Below are positions 8,710 to 19,560 of a stretch of 64,000 bases of DNA, piece by piece (the first letter of the stretch is position 1; every line of letters starts with the position of its first letter). The notes beneath the pieces were generated by a model. It saw nothing but the letters and a program-made list of their open reading frames with translations. It had not been told where the DNA came from and did no database searches. The translations under genes were made by a program, and so were the position numbers. The stretch lies in contig NZ_JALKBF010000001.1 in NCBI RefSeq assembly GCF_023016085.1, positions 1,364,001 through 1,428,000 of the forward strand, written 5' to 3'. This DNA comes from Aliiroseovarius sp. F47248L. GTDB taxonomy: Bacteria; Pseudomonadota; Alphaproteobacteria; Rhodobacterales; Rhodobacteraceae.

Positions 8710-11700
8710 GACGCGGTGGGATTGGCTTTCTCAGCCTTCGCACGCGCGTCTTTCACCTTCATCGCCAAATCCTGCGCGATGGCAAACGCGCCTTTGATCT
8801 TGTCCGAGGTCTTGCGCCAGTCTCGACGCACCACAATCTTGTTGTCACGCACCTTGGCCAATCCGTTCTGCGCGTGAATGAACTCGACCAACCCTTCGGG
8901 CGAGGCGAACTTGTCATTGTGGAACTGGATCGTTGCACCTTTCGGCCCGCCATCCAGCTTGGCAATCCCCGCACGTTTGCACATACCCTTGATCCGCACG
9001 ACCAGAAGCAAGGTGTTGACCTCTTTCGGCAGCGGGCCAAAGCGGTCGATCAATTCGGCAGCGAAGCCTTCGAGTTCGACCTTCGTGGCGAGCGAGGACA
9101 GACGGCGATACAAGCCAAGCCGCACATCAAGATCTGGTACGTAAGTATCTGGAATAAGAACAGGAACGCCTAGATTGATCTGCGGCGCCCATGTACTGTC
9201 GGCATCCGACAACCCTTCCAACTCGCCCGCCTTAATCTTGGCAATCGCCTCTTCCAGCATCTGCTGGTAAAGCTCGTACCCCACTTCGCGCATCTGGCCT
9301 GACTGTTCCTCGCCCACCAGATTGCCCGCGCCGCGAATGTCCAGATCCTGACTGGCCAGCGTGAAACCCGCCCCCAGCGCATCCAGTGACCCCAACACGC
9401 GCAAACGTTTTTCGGCAGTGGGAGTCAGCGGTACACGAGGTTTCGTCGTCAGATAGGCATAAGCCCGGGTTTTCGACCGGCCTACCCGACCCCGGATCTG
9501 GTAAAGTTGCGCCAGACCAAACATATCGGCGCGATGGATCACCATTGTATTTGCGGTCGGAATATCGATGCCGCTTTCGACAATCGTGGTCGCCAGAAGC
9601 ACATCATATTTGCCGTCATAGAACGCATTCATCCGGCTGTCCAACTCGCCCGCAGCCATCTGACCATGCGCCACAACGAACGAGACTTCGGGAACGTGAT
9701 CAGCCAGAAACGCTTCGATCTCGGGCAAGTCCTTGATCCGTGGCACGACAAAGAAGCTTTGCCCACCGCGGTAATGTTCGCGCAACAGCGCCTCGCGGAT
9801 GGTGACGCTGTCAAACTCGGATACGTACGTACGGATCGACAGCCGATCCACCGGCGGCGTGCCGATGATCGACAGATCGCGAACGCCGGACAGCGACATC
9901 TGAAGTGTGCGCGGGATCGGTGTGGCCGACAGGGTCAGCACATGCACATCCGAGCGCATTTCCTTCAGCCGCTCCTTATGCCCTACACCAAACCTTTGTT
10001 CTTCATCAACAATCAGAAGTCCAAGATTTCGGAACCGAATGTCCTTGGCCAACAGCGCATGGGTACCAACAACAATATCCATCGTTCCCCGTGACATGCC
10101 TTCACGAGTTAGTTTTGCCTCGCGCTGCCCCACGAACCGGCTGAGCTGTCCGATCTGAATGGGAAAACCCCGAAAGCGTTCGGAGAAGCTCTTGTAATGC
10201 TGCCGCGCCAGCAGCGTGGTTGGTGCAATGACGGCCACTTGTTGGCCGGACAACGCCGCCACAAAGGCCGCGCGCATGGCGACTTCGGTCTTGCCGAAGC
10301 CCACATCGCCGCAGATCAACCGATCCATCGGGCGACCCGACGACAAGTCGGTCAACACGTCTTCAATCGCGCCCAACTGGTCTTCTGTTTCCTGATACGG
10401 GAAGCGGGCCGAGAACTCCTCCCACGCGTGGTGGGGGGCATCCAGCACAGGCGCTTTGCGCAGTTCGCGTTCGGCAGCCAGACGGATCAGCTTGTCGGCA
10501 ATTTCGCGAATGCGCTCCTTCAGCTTGGCCTTCTTGGCTTGCCACGCGCCGCCGCCCAGCTTGTCCAGCAGTCCAGTCTCTTGACCAAATTTCGACAGAA
10601 GTTCGATGTTTTCAACCGGTAGGTACAACCGGTCTCCACCCGCGTACTCCAACGCCAGACATTCATGGGGCGCACCCATGGCGGTGACGGTTTCAAGGCC
10701 AGTAAACTTGCCTACGCCGTGATCGACATGGACGATCAGATCACCAGCGGACAGCCCTTGCGCTTCGGTCAGGAAGTTTTCGGCCCGGCGTTTGCGCTTG
10801 GGCGCGCGGATCAGGCGGTCGCCCAGCACATCCTGTTCTGAAATCACTGTCAGATCCGGGCCTTCAAACCCGTGCTCCAACGGCCAGACGACCAGATAGA
10901 CGCCGCCCTTGCCATCCGGCACATCGCGAAAATCTTTGATCCGCGTAGTGGTGACCAGTCCTTCGTCTGACAACAGCCCTTGAAGCCGTTCGCGCGCACC
11001 TTCGGAGTAGGACGCAACGATCACGGGTTGGTCGTCTCTCGCAACGATGTGATCGGTCAGGGATTTGAACAGGTTGATGTTTTCCTGCTGACGTTCTCGT
11101 GCGAAGTTGCGCCCGATGCGCCCGCCGCCATCCAGCACCCCTGCACCAGTAGCCTGTGGAAGCGCGACCAATTGAACAACCCGCGTATCGGCAAGAGCAG
11201 CGTCCCACGCCGAATCGTCCAGATACAGAAGCCCCGGCGGACAGGGTTTATAGACTGTATCCATTCGGTTTTTTGCGGACATGGCAATCTTGCGGGTCTC
11301 GTACTGATCGACGATCGCCTCCCACCGGCTCAGGCGTGTGGGCGTCAATTGATCGTCCAACATGACCGTCGCACCGGGCACATAGTCGAAAATCGTCTCG
11401 AGCCGCTCGTGAAAGAATGGAAGCCAGTGTTCGTTTCCTTGATGTTTACGCCCGGCAGAAATCGCTTCGTAAAGCGGGTCATCCGACCCTGCCGCCCCAA
11501 ACTCGATGCGGTAGTTCTGACGAAACCGAGTGATCGCCGCCTCATCCAGAATGACTTCGGACACAGGGGCCAATTCGATGGATTTCAGAGTGTCGGTTGT
11601 GCGCTGTGTGACTGGGTCGAAGCGGCGGATGCCATCCAACACGTCGCCGAACAGATCAAGCCGCACCGGGCCGTCATGACCAGGGGCATATATGTCGATG

Positions 11701-12176
11701 ATCCCGCCCCGGATCGCGAAATCGCCCGGCTCCATCACCGTGGGCGCTTGCGAAAAGCCCATGCGTACCAAAAATGCACGCAACGCATCGACGTCGATCT
11801 GGTGGTCCACGCTGGCGGTGAACGACGTCTCTTTCAGCAAAGCCCGCTCTGGCACCCGTTGCGTTGCCGCATTCAGGGTGGTCAATAAAACAAATTTTCC
11901 TGCGATCTGCCCCGTTGCCAACCCCGCCAGTGTCGCCATGCGTGTGGCAGACACGGCCGCATTGGGCGACATACGATCAAAAGGCAAACAGTCCCAGCCC
12001 GGAAAGCGGATGACGGTGACACCAGGTGCGAAGAACGCCAGCGCGGCCTCCATCGCAGCCAATCGTTTGTCGTCACGCGCCACATGGACGACCGGCCCAG
12101 ACCCGCGAGCCAATTCCTTGACCAGCAGCGTGGCGTCATACCCTTCGGGGGCACCAGAGAGCAGCAATTTTTCCAT
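8706..12176 (-). CDS. mfd: Transcription-repair coupling factor
   Basis: A 1156-residue Mfd ATPase that removes RNA polymerase stalled at DNA lesions and recruits UvrA. The order is the N-terminal UvrB-like module (residues 1-~350, PGWDCLPFDRMSP), the RNA polymerase interaction domain (~480-550, GDLIVHVDHGVGKFTGLE), and the translocase with Walker A GDVGFGKTEVAMRA and motif II DEEQRFG. The TRG region and a C-terminal UvrA-masking domain complete it. The length is standard. Its stop codon overlaps the stop of the convergent exporter gene, and no terminator is seen between them. Confidence 0.98.
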   Translation of the reverse strand: MEKLLLSGAPEGYDATLLVKELARGSGPVVHVARDDKRLAAMEAALAFFAPGVTVIRFPGWDCLPFDRMSPNAAVSATRMATLAGLATGQIAGKFVLLTTLNAATQRVPERALLKETSFTASVDHQIDVDALRAFLVRMGFSQAPTVMEPGDFAIRGGIIDIYAPGHDGPVRLDLFGDVLDGIRRFDPVTQRTTDTLKSIELAPVSEVILDEAAITRFRQNYRIEFGAAGSDDPLYEAISAGRKHQGNEHWLPFFHERLETIFDYVPGATVMLDDQLTPTRLSRWEAIVDQYETRKIAMSAKNRMDTVYKPCPPGLLYLDDSAWDAALADTRVVQLVALPQATGAGVLDGGGRIGRNFARERQQENINLFKSLTDHIVARDDQPVIVASYSEGARERLQGLLSDEGLVTTTRIKDFRDVPDGKGGVYLVVWPLEHGFEGPDLTVISEQDVLGDRLIRAPKRKRRAENFLTEAQGLSAGDLIVHVDHGVGKFTGLETVTAMGAPHECLALEYAGGDRLYLPVENIELLSKFGQETGLLDKLGGGAWQAKKAKLKERIREIADKLIRLAAERELRKAPVLDAPHHAWEEFSARFPYQETEDQLGAIEDVLTDLSSGRPMDRLICGDVGFGKTEVAMRAAFVAALSGQQVAVIAPTTLLARQHYKSFSERFRGFPIQIGQLSRFVGQREAKLTREGMSRGTMDIVVGTHALLAKDIRFRNLGLLIVDEEQRFGVGHKERLKEMRSDVHVLTLSATPIPRTLQMSLSGVRDLSIIGTPPVDRLSIRTYVSEFDSVTIREALLREHYRGGQSFFVVPRIKDLPEIEAFLADHVPEVSFVVAHGQMAAGELDSRMNAFYDGKYDVLLATTIVESGIDIPTANTMVIHRADMFGLAQLYQIRGRVGRSKTRAYAYLTTKPRVPLTPTAEKRLRVLGSLDALGAGFTLASQDLDIRGAGNLVGEEQSGQMREVGYELYQQMLEEAIAKIKAGELEGLSDADSTWAPQINLGVPVLIPDTYVPDLDVRLGLYRRLSSLATKVELEGFAAELIDRFGPLPKEVNTLLLVVRIKGMCKRAGIAKLDGGPKGATIQFHNDKFASPEGLVEFIHAQNGLAKVRDNKIVVRRDWRKTSDKIKGAFAIAQDLAMKVKDARAKAEKANPTAS

Positions 12177-12220
12177 GGATGCGAGGTAATGGCCTGAGGT
12201 TTGGTGTCAAGGGCGCGGGG

Positions 12221-12745
12221 TCAGCGCAATACACCCAATGACAGGTTTTGATACATCCCCCAGAGCGAGGTCACGAAGATCGCGCCCATGCCAAGGAACT
12301 GGGTCTGCACGCGGTGACGGTTCAAGCGCTTACGCAAATCTTCGCCGTCCAACGCACGTTCGCGGATCACGGCGGCGGTGTTCAGCGACATCAAACCAGC
12401 CAGTGCTATCGGGAACAAAAGCAGGAACACGGCCTGCGCAAACTCGACCTTGTACCAAAACCCCAGGATCGCCATCGAGGTAAACAAAGCCGCAGCAAAT
12501 CCAAGGATCCACAAGCCAGACACGCCAGCAACATAAAGCACTCGATTGCAGTTGATGCGCACCAGATCCTCTAGATCCTGTTGGGCCTCGCCTTCCAGCC
12601 GGGCGGCCTTCTGGATCAGATCGAATGGCACGCCGACCACCCAATGACTGACCGTCGACCAGGCCACGGCAAGCGCGATCCAATACCACAGGTTCGAGAA
12701 CGACCGCATGTCTATGATTTCGAATACGGTGGAATACCAATCCAC
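12221..12745 (-). CDS. Small inner-membrane protein of unknown function
   Basis: 174 residues with about four hydrophobic helices (for example GLWILGFAAALFTSMAILGF and FLLLFPIALAGLMSL). In Rhodobacterales genomes I recall such proteins being labelled as a SufBCD-complex component, but nothing in this sequence supports an iron-sulfur role. I choose GTG at 12745 (giving MDWYSTVF) because AAGGTGA sits at correct distance; a GTG two codons upstream is the alternative. It lies 44 bases upstream of mfd on the same strand and may be co-transcribed with it. Confidence 0.75.
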   Translation of the reverse strand: MDWYSTVFEIIDMRSFSNLWYWIALAVAWSTVSHWVVGVPFDLIQKAARLEGEAQQDLEDLVRINCNRVLYVAGVSGLWILGFAAALFTSMAILGFWYKVEFAQAVFLLLFPIALAGLMSLNTAAVIRERALDGEDLRKRLNRHRVQTQFLGMGAIFVTSLWGMYQNLSLGVLR

Positions 12746-12783
12746 GTGCACTTCACCTTGCTTTTGGGCCGTATTCCGGGCGG

Positions 12784-12800
12784 TCCGAACTTTGTTCGGA
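12784..12800. repeat. Perfect 7-bp inverted repeat between the membrane-protein and hemB genes
   Basis: TCCGAAC, TTT, GTTCGGA forms a perfect hairpin or operator-like palindrome in the 240-base divergent intergenic region. No T run follows, so it is not a terminator. A second short hairpin (CAGGGC/GCCCTG) sits just before the hemB ribosome binding site. Confidence 0.35.
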
Positions 12801-12935
12801 TCGACTGCCTGCTCGGGCCTGTCCTGTATTTCGCCAGACTAGCCGTGGCGGCGCAGCAATGCCAGCCCGCTTTTGCGACAAACAGCGGCAGATTGCACAC
12901 TTGTGATGGGCGCGATCCCATGGCAGGAAGTTTGA

Positions 12936-14003
<1,068 letters not shown>

Positions 14004-14150
14004 TCCAAGGTACTTCATAGGCCATTTTTCGCGCCTCTTGCGCTTAACGGGTGACAGCCGTAACGCATGCCGCTATATCTTGTGGCAAGTGGGCCAAGAC
14101 CCACAAACGAGCACTTGTCGCGGCGGCGGCACATTCAACGAGGCGAAATT

Positions 14151-14717
14151 ATGCAAAAGAACAGGCTTTCCCGCAGAGGGTTCATGATAGCAGCAGGCGG
14201 TGCGAGCGTATCGCTGGCCGCATGTGCAAACGGCGTTGGGTCGCGCGACGGAGATCGCATTGACGCCCGCGTCGACAGCACGCTGGACTATCTTTACAAC
14301 CGGTATCCGGGCACGCGCGAGCTGGCGTCGAAATCGACCGGCCAATTGATTATGCCATTGGTGACGGAAGCAGGCTTTGGTCTGGGCGGCGCTTATGGGC
14401 GCGGCGCGCTGCGTATCAACGACGCCACAGTCGACTACTACCTGCTGACACAGGCCAGTGCCGGTCTGCAAATCGGCGCGCAACAGTATGCGCATGTGCT
14501 GTTTTTCATGACCGATCAAGCGTTGCAGGATTTCCGCAGGGCTGCTGGTTGGGTGGCCTCGGCCGATATAAAATACGCCTTTCAGACTGAAGGCGACCGT
14601 TTGACCGCTGATACGATCACGGCCTCATCGCCAGTGGTTGCGGTAGTGTTCGGTCAAGCCGGATTGATTGCCGGTGCGTCGATCGAAGGGGCAAAATACA
14701 CACGGATCATTCCCTGA
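14151..14717 (+). CDS. SYLF/YSC84-type exported lipoprotein
   Basis: A 188-residue protein. The N-terminus combines a twin-arginine-like start (RRGFMIAAGGASVSLAAC) with a lipobox cysteine at about residue 26, so it is probably a Tat-exported lipoprotein. The remaining domain matches the SYLF/YSC84 family (TEAGFGLGGAYGRGAL; VVAVVFGQAGLIAG), which binds lipids in other organisms. The frame is open upstream to 14067, but ATG 14151 follows GAGGCGAAATT and gives the signal directly. A strong terminator follows. Confidence 0.85.
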   Translation: MQKNRLSRRGFMIAAGGASVSLAACANGVGSRDGDRIDARVDSTLDYLYNRYPGTRELASKSTGQLIMPLVTEAGFGLGGAYGRGALRINDATVDYYLLTQASAGLQIGAQQYAHVLFFMTDQALQDFRRAAGWVASADIKYAFQTEGDRLTADTITASSPVVAVVFGQAGLIAGASIEGAKYTRIIP

Positions 14718-14741
14718 TCCAAACGGATAGAACATGCAAAA

Positions 14742-14766
14742 AAAGGGCGGATCCAATCCGCCCTTT
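14742..14766. terminator. Bidirectional intrinsic terminator
   Basis: A perfect 11-bp stem (14742-14752 with 14756-14766) around a 3-base loop is bordered by A and T runs on the two sides. It lies between the convergent SYLF lipoprotein gene and the dehydrogenase gene and can serve both. Confidence 0.85.
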
Positions 14767-14784
14767 CTGTTTACTGACAACCTC

Positions 14785-15657
14785 TTACCTGGTGGACTTC
14801 AATCGTTTGAACAAACTGGAGGTGTCCCAACGTCCACCCCCCATCTTTTGCACATCCTTGTAAAACTGATCGACCAATGCCGTGACAGGCAGCGACGCTC
14901 CGTTCTCATCCGCGGTGGACAGACAGATGCCAAGATCCTTACGCATCCAGTCAACTGCAAACCCGTGTTCAAAGTGATCATCCGCCATGGTTTCATGTCG
15001 GTTGACCATCTGCCAACTTCCAGCCGCCCCCCCTTGGATCACATCGACCACTTCGCGAATGTCCAGACCGGCTTTTTCGGCAAAATGCAAGCCTTCGGAC
15101 AAGCCTTGAACCAGACCCGCTATGCAGATTTGATTGACCATCTTGGTCAATTGCCCCGCTCCGCTTTCACCCAGCCGTTTCACCGTGCGGCCATAGGTCT
15201 GCATGATCGGTTCTGCTGCATCAAAAGCTGCATGATCGCCACCGCACATGATCGACAGAACGCCATTTTCTGCCCCGGCCTGCCCGCCTGATACCGGCGC
15301 ATCGACAAAGGACACGCCCTGATCGGCGGCTGCGGCATACAGCTCGCGGGTGACGGCGGCTGATACTGTGGTGTGATCGACAAAAACAGCGCCGTTCTGC
15401 ATCCCCGTTAATGCGCCGTCGGCGCCAGCGACCACGGCGCGCAAGTCGTCATCATTACCCACACAGGCCATCACGAAATCCGCGCCCTCGGCCGCCTCGC
15501 GCGGCATAGCAGCCCAAGCACCGCCATGTTCCTTGGCCCATGCTTCAGCTTTCGCGGTGGTTCGATTGTAGACCGTCACCTCATGCCCTTTGGAAACAAG
15601 ATGGCCCGCCATTGGGTATCCCATCACTCCCAAGCCCAGAAATGCACATTTTGCCAT
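14785..15657 (-). CDS. Beta-hydroxyacid dehydrogenase (3-hydroxyisobutyrate dehydrogenase family)
   Basis: A 290-residue NAD(P)-dependent enzyme. The Rossmann motif FLGLGVMGYPMAGHL (residues 5-19) and the substrate signature FVDAPVSGGQAGAENG are those of the 3-hydroxyisobutyrate dehydrogenase and tartronate semialdehyde reductase family; the catalytic lysine lies in GQLTKMVNQI. Which hydroxyacid it oxidises cannot be told. ATG 15657 is preferred over the open frame extending to 15786 because it follows GGAAGGGAACC and begins exactly at the Rossmann fold. Its upstream region is shared with the divergent penicillin acylase gene. Confidence 0.9.
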   Translation of the reverse strand: MAKCAFLGLGVMGYPMAGHLVSKGHEVTVYNRTTAKAEAWAKEHGGAWAAMPREAAEGADFVMACVGNDDDLRAVVAGADGALTGMQNGAVFVDHTTVSAAVTRELYAAAADQGVSFVDAPVSGGQAGAENGVLSIMCGGDHAAFDAAEPIMQTYGRTVKRLGESGAGQLTKMVNQICIAGLVQGLSEGLHFAEKAGLDIREVVDVIQGGAAGSWQMVNRHETMADDHFEHGFAVDWMRKDLGICLSTADENGASLPVTALVDQFYKDVQKMGGGRWDTSSLFKRLKSTR

Positions 15658-15754
15658 GACGGTTCCCTTCCGTTGAATTCCCCTGTGAAGCACAGTAGTT
15701 ACCGCTTGGACTCGCAAGGTCAACGGATGGCAGCATGACAGTGGATGAAATTTG

Positions 15755-18223
15755 ATGGGTAAGGTCGTTCTTTGGATGATCCGCATTGTGGCTGGCTTGC
15801 TTGTTGTTGGCGGGCTTGTGATGACGCTGGTTTATTATCTGGCGGCGCAATCCCTGCCCGATTACAGCGTCACCCGAAAGACGGCCGGGATCACCGCCCC
15901 GGTCGAGATCGTGCGCAGCAACGCCAATATTCCCCATATATTTGGCGAAAACGACGCCGATGTGTTTTTCGGCTTGGGATATGCCCACGCGCAGGATCGA
16001 CTGTGGCAGATGATGATGATGCGCCGCACTGCACAGGGCCGGTTGTCCGAAGTATTTGGCCGACGCACTTTGCAGGTGGACGAGCTGATGCGGCGATTGG
16101 ACCTTTACTCGCTGGCGAAAGCAGCGGTCGAGGTGCAGGACGATGATGCCAGAACCGCACTGAAAGCCTATAGCTCGGGTGTTAACGCTTATCTCAGCCG
16201 CGTGAATTCCGAGGCGCTGGGCCGGGGCGCACCCGAGTTTTTCCTGTTTTCTAACGAATTGTCGCCGTGGCAGCCCGCAGACAGCATTGCCATTCTTAAG
16301 CTTATGGGCGTGCAATTGGCCGGTCATCTGGAAGAAGAGCTGCTGCGTGCGCGTGTTACCCTTGCGCTTCCGGAAGAGCGGGTGAAAGATATCCTGCCTG
16401 ACATCCCCGGCACCGGGGTCGCTGCTCTGCCCGATTATGCAGCACTTCTGAATGTGCCAAAGACCCAGTTTGCCAACCTTCCTACAGGTCAGGAGCGTCC
16501 TGACTTGTGGCCTACCCCACGTCGCGGTCTGGCAGGTGCCTCGAATGCCTGGGCCGCTGCGCCTAAACGCTCAGCCGCGGGTGGAACGCTATTGGCCAAC
16601 GACCCTCATCTGGGCTTCACTGCACCCGCGATCTGGTATCTGGCGCGGCTGGAGCTGTCGACGGGCGGCGTGATCGGCGGCACCATTCCCGGTATGCCTG
16701 CGATGATGGTGGGGCGTTCGGATTCTTTTGGCTGGGGGGTCACCGCGTCCTATCTCGACGACCAGGATTTGCATGTCGAGAAACTGAACCCGGACAACCC
16801 GACTGAAGTGCAGACCCCCGATGGGTTCAAACCGCTGACCAAACGCGGCTCGATCGTAAAAATCAAAGACGAAGCCCCTGTGACCTTTGACCTCCAATGG
16901 TCCGACAATGGCCCGGTCCTGCCGGGACACCTATTCGATGTCGGGATCATCACCCCGCCCGGCCACGCCATGTCGCTGAACTGGACGCTCTTGACCCGCG
17001 AAGACCGCTCGATGAGCGCGGCGATCCGCTTGATGCGGTCAAAATCCGTGATGGAAGGGATTGCCGCTGGAGCTGACTACGTCGCCCCCAGTCTGACCCT
17101 GACCCTGGCGGATCGCGACAGCATCGCGATGAAAGTGATCGGTGCGATGCCTAAGCGCGACGCACAGCACCAGACACGCGGTCGTATTCCCAGCCCCGGC
17201 TGGGTGCCCGAAAATCGGTGGCAAGGTTTACTGAGCTACAGCGCCAATCCTGAATTTGTGCAACCAACGGGGGGGATCGTGGGTAACACCAACAACAAGC
17301 TGGTGGATCGCCCCTTCCCCAACCATATGAGCTTCGAATGGGGAGACAGCCAACGTGTGCAGCGTTGGAGCCGCTTGATGCAGGCGCGCGAGGTGCACAC
17401 CCGCGACAGTTTTATCGAAGCGCAACTTGATTCCGTTTCCGTGACGGCCCGCACGCTGTTGCCCTTGGTGGGTGCGGATCTCTGGTTCACCGGCGAAGCC
17501 GCTCCTGATGGCACCCCAGAACGCGCCCGCCAGCGCGCGCTGGAGCTTCTGGCCAACTGGAACGGCGAGATGAACGAGCATATGCCTGAGCCGCTGATCT
17601 ATTCAGCATGGCTTCGCGCTTTGCAAAACCGCCTGATCCGGGACGAGCTTGGCCCACTGGCAAACGAGTTCCCGCATGTCGAGCCGATCTTCATCGAACG
17701 GGTCTTTCGCGATGTCGAAGGCGCTGGCGTTTGGTGCGACGTGATCCAATCCGCGCCAGAAGAAACTTGTACCGACATTGCCCGCGTCGCGCTGGATGAC
17801 GCTCTGCTGTGGTTGGACGAGAACGCCGGTGGCGCACAGGAAAGCCTGCGTTGGGGCGACTATCACGAGGTGACGCACAAGCACCCGGTGCTGGGGGATG
17901 TGCCCTTCCTGAAATGGTTTGTGAACATCCGTCAGTCTACCTCGGGCGGGGACAACACGCTGTTGCGCGGGCGCACTGCGGGGACCGGAAAGAACCCTTA
18001 TCGCAATGTGCACGGCGCCGGATTTCGTGGTGTCTATGATTTCGCCGATCCCAACAGCTCGCTATTCGTGATTTCGACTGGGCAGTCGGGCCATCCGCTA
18101 TCGCGCCACTATGACGATCTGGGCGAATTGTGGCGACGTGGAGAATATACGCCGATGTCGCTGGACCCGGCTTTAGCGCGGGCTGCGTCGGTTGGGGTGA
18201 CCCAGTTGTTGCCGAAGAACTGA
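15755..18223 (+). CDS. Penicillin acylase family protein (Ntn-hydrolase)
   Basis: An 822-residue exported precursor. One N-terminal hydrophobic helix (about 5-30) is a signal or anchor. Ser263 in GASNAWAAAP is the expected nucleophile that becomes the first residue of the beta subunit after self-cleavage. The alpha part contains LGYAHAQDRLWQMMMMRR and the beta part LLANDPHLGF and GNTNNKL, all characteristic of the family. Members hydrolyse penicillins, acyl-homoserine lactones or other amides, so a quorum-quenching role is possible but not shown. ATG 15755 is used; no strong ribosome binding site is seen. Confidence 0.92.
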   Translation: MGKVVLWMIRIVAGLLVVGGLVMTLVYYLAAQSLPDYSVTRKTAGITAPVEIVRSNANIPHIFGENDADVFFGLGYAHAQDRLWQMMMMRRTAQGRLSEVFGRRTLQVDELMRRLDLYSLAKAAVEVQDDDARTALKAYSSGVNAYLSRVNSEALGRGAPEFFLFSNELSPWQPADSIAILKLMGVQLAGHLEEELLRARVTLALPEERVKDILPDIPGTGVAALPDYAALLNVPKTQFANLPTGQERPDLWPTPRRGLAGASNAWAAAPKRSAAGGTLLANDPHLGFTAPAIWYLARLELSTGGVIGGTIPGMPAMMVGRSDSFGWGVTASYLDDQDLHVEKLNPDNPTEVQTPDGFKPLTKRGSIVKIKDEAPVTFDLQWSDNGPVLPGHLFDVGIITPPGHAMSLNWTLLTREDRSMSAAIRLMRSKSVMEGIAAGADYVAPSLTLTLADRDSIAMKVIGAMPKRDAQHQTRGRIPSPGWVPENRWQGLLSYSANPEFVQPTGGIVGNTNNKLVDRPFPNHMSFEWGDSQRVQRWSRLMQAREVHTRDSFIEAQLDSVSVTARTLLPLVGADLWFTGEAAPDGTPERARQRALELLANWNGEMNEHMPEPLIYSAWLRALQNRLIRDELGPLANEFPHVEPIFIERVFRDVEGAGVWCDVIQSAPEETCTDIARVALDDALLWLDENAGGAQESLRWGDYHEVTHKHPVLGDVPFLKWFVNIRQSTSGGDNTLLRGRTAGTGKNPYRNVHGAGFRGVYDFADPNSSLFVISTGQSGHPLSRHYDDLGELWRRGEYTPMSLDPALARAASVGVTQLLPKN

Positions 18224-18249
18224 TCGGGAAGCACTGAACGCGCTAGGGT

Positions 18250-19560
18250 TCAGAGCGCGGCATATTCCGCCGCTTGCCGATCGGTCCATGTCACCGTGAT
18301 CGCCCAGCCGTCTTCGCCTGGCTCTTCGGTTTCGACAATGCCTTTGTCAAACAGCCATGCCCGTTTTCGCCCGTCCGAGAACGCCAAGTTAAGCGTCTCA
18401 GTCTTGCGCGGTGTATCAAGGGCGGCGTCGATAGCCAGCACCAGATCGTCAAATCCTTTACCGGTCAGTGCAGAGATGGCCAGAATACTGTCGCTACGTT
18501 CCGCCTCGCGGCGTCGGGCGTCTTGATCGTCCGTGTCCAGCAGGTCGATCTTGTTCCAGACCTCAATCTGCGGCGTGTCTTCGTTCACCCCCAGTTCGGT
18601 CATGATCAAGTCCACATCATGGGCCTGTTCATCGGTGCTTTCATGGCTGATGTCACGGACATGCAGGATCAGATCTGCGGCCAATACCTCTTCCAGCGTG
18701 GCGCGAAAGGCGGCCACAAGTTGCGTTGGCAAATCCGAGATGAAGCCCACTGTATCGGACAGGATCACTTTGCGTCCGCCACCCTGCGCCGGCTGCTTCC
18801 CTATTGCCGGCAGTTCGATCTGGCGCATTGTTGGATCAAGCGTGGCAAACAGCATGTCCTTGGCCAGCACATTAGCCCCGGTCATACGGTTGAACAGTGT
18901 GGACTTGCCCGCATTGGTATAACCGACCAGTGCAACAATCGGATACGGCACCTTGGCGCGTGCCGCGCGGTGCAGTTCGCGAGTCTTCACAACCTTTTCA
19001 AGCTGCCGACGCAGCCGGTTCAGCTGATCATCAATGGCGCGGCGGTCCGCCTCGATCTGGGTTTCGCCGGGGCCGCCCACGAATCCGAGTCCACCCCGCT
19101 GTCGTTCAAGGTGGGTCCAGGCGCGCACCAGTCGCGTCCGTTGATAGGTCAGCGCGGCCATTTCAACCTGCAACACCCCTTCTCGGGTGCGCGCACGGTC
19201 AGAAAAAATTTCAAGGATCAAGCCGGTTCGGTCAAGAATCTTGACCTTCCATTCCTTCTCCAGATTGCGTTGCTGCACCGGGCTGACCGGCCCGTCGATC
19301 AGCACCAGCTCGACCTCGGCGGCGTGCAGTTGCTGACCCAGTTCCTGCAACTTTCCCTTTCCGAACAGCTTGCCGGGATGTGGCGTGGGCAGGCGCACGA
19401 CGCCGGACCCGACCACGTCAAGATCGGGTAACGCCATCGCAAGCGATACAGCTTCCTCAAGCGCAGGGGCCGCGTCGCGGCGGTTGCGGTCGGCTGTCAG
19501 TTCGGGATGGAAGACCCAAGCCCGCGTGGGCTGTTCTTCCCGGTCAATGAGATCGCTCAG
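18250..19560 (-). CDS. hflX: Ribosome-associated GTPase HflX
   Basis: A GTPase that splits stalled ribosomes and is often encoded after hfq. The G1 motif [15 protein letters not shown]3 [11 protein letters not shown]4 NKIDL and the N-terminal glycine-rich [13 protein letters not shown] are present. The first ATG in frame (19437) would remove about 41 conserved-looking residues ([10 protein letters not shown] onwards). No ATG, GTG or TTG lies in frame before it, down to a stop inside hfq. I therefore propose CTG at 19560, overlapping the hfq stop as CTGA, giving 436 residues. The start is uncertain; the gene identity is not. Confidence 0.93.
   Translation of the reverse strand: MSDLIDREEQPTRAWVFHPELTADRNRRDAAPALEEAVSLAMALPDLDVVGSGVVRLPTPHPGKLFGKGKLQELGQQLHAAEVELVLIDGPVSPVQQRNLEKEWKVKILDRTGLILEIFSDRARTREGVLQVEMAALTYQRTRLVRAWTHLERQRGGLGFVGGPGETQIEADRRAIDDQLNRLRRQLEKVVKTRELHRAARAKVPYPIVALVGYTNAGKSTLFNRMTGANVLAKDMLFATLDPTMRQIELPAIGKQPAQGGGRKVILSDTVGFISDLPTQLVAAFRATLEEVLAADLILHVRDISHESTDEQAHDVDLIMTELGVNEDTPQIEVWNKIDLLDTDDQDARRREAERSDSILAISALTGKGFDDLVLAIDAALDTPRKTETLNLAFSDGRKRAWLFDKGIVETEEPGEDGWAITVTWTDRQAAEYAAL

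Noticed and set aside
14067..14150. Upstream extension of the SYLF lipoprotein frame
   Set aside because: The extra residues carry no signal peptide, whereas the ATG at 14151 gives a Tat/lipoprotein signal directly after a ribosome binding site.
18230..18258. Short inverted repeat CTGAAC/GTTCAG between the penicillin acylase and hflX genes as a terminator
   Set aside because: The stem is weak and no T run follows on either strand.
18274..19431. A 385-codon plus-strand open frame antisense to hflX
   Set aside because: Its translation is Cys/His/Gln-rich and low in recognisable domains, as expected from the complement of a GC-rich gene, and hflX is certain.
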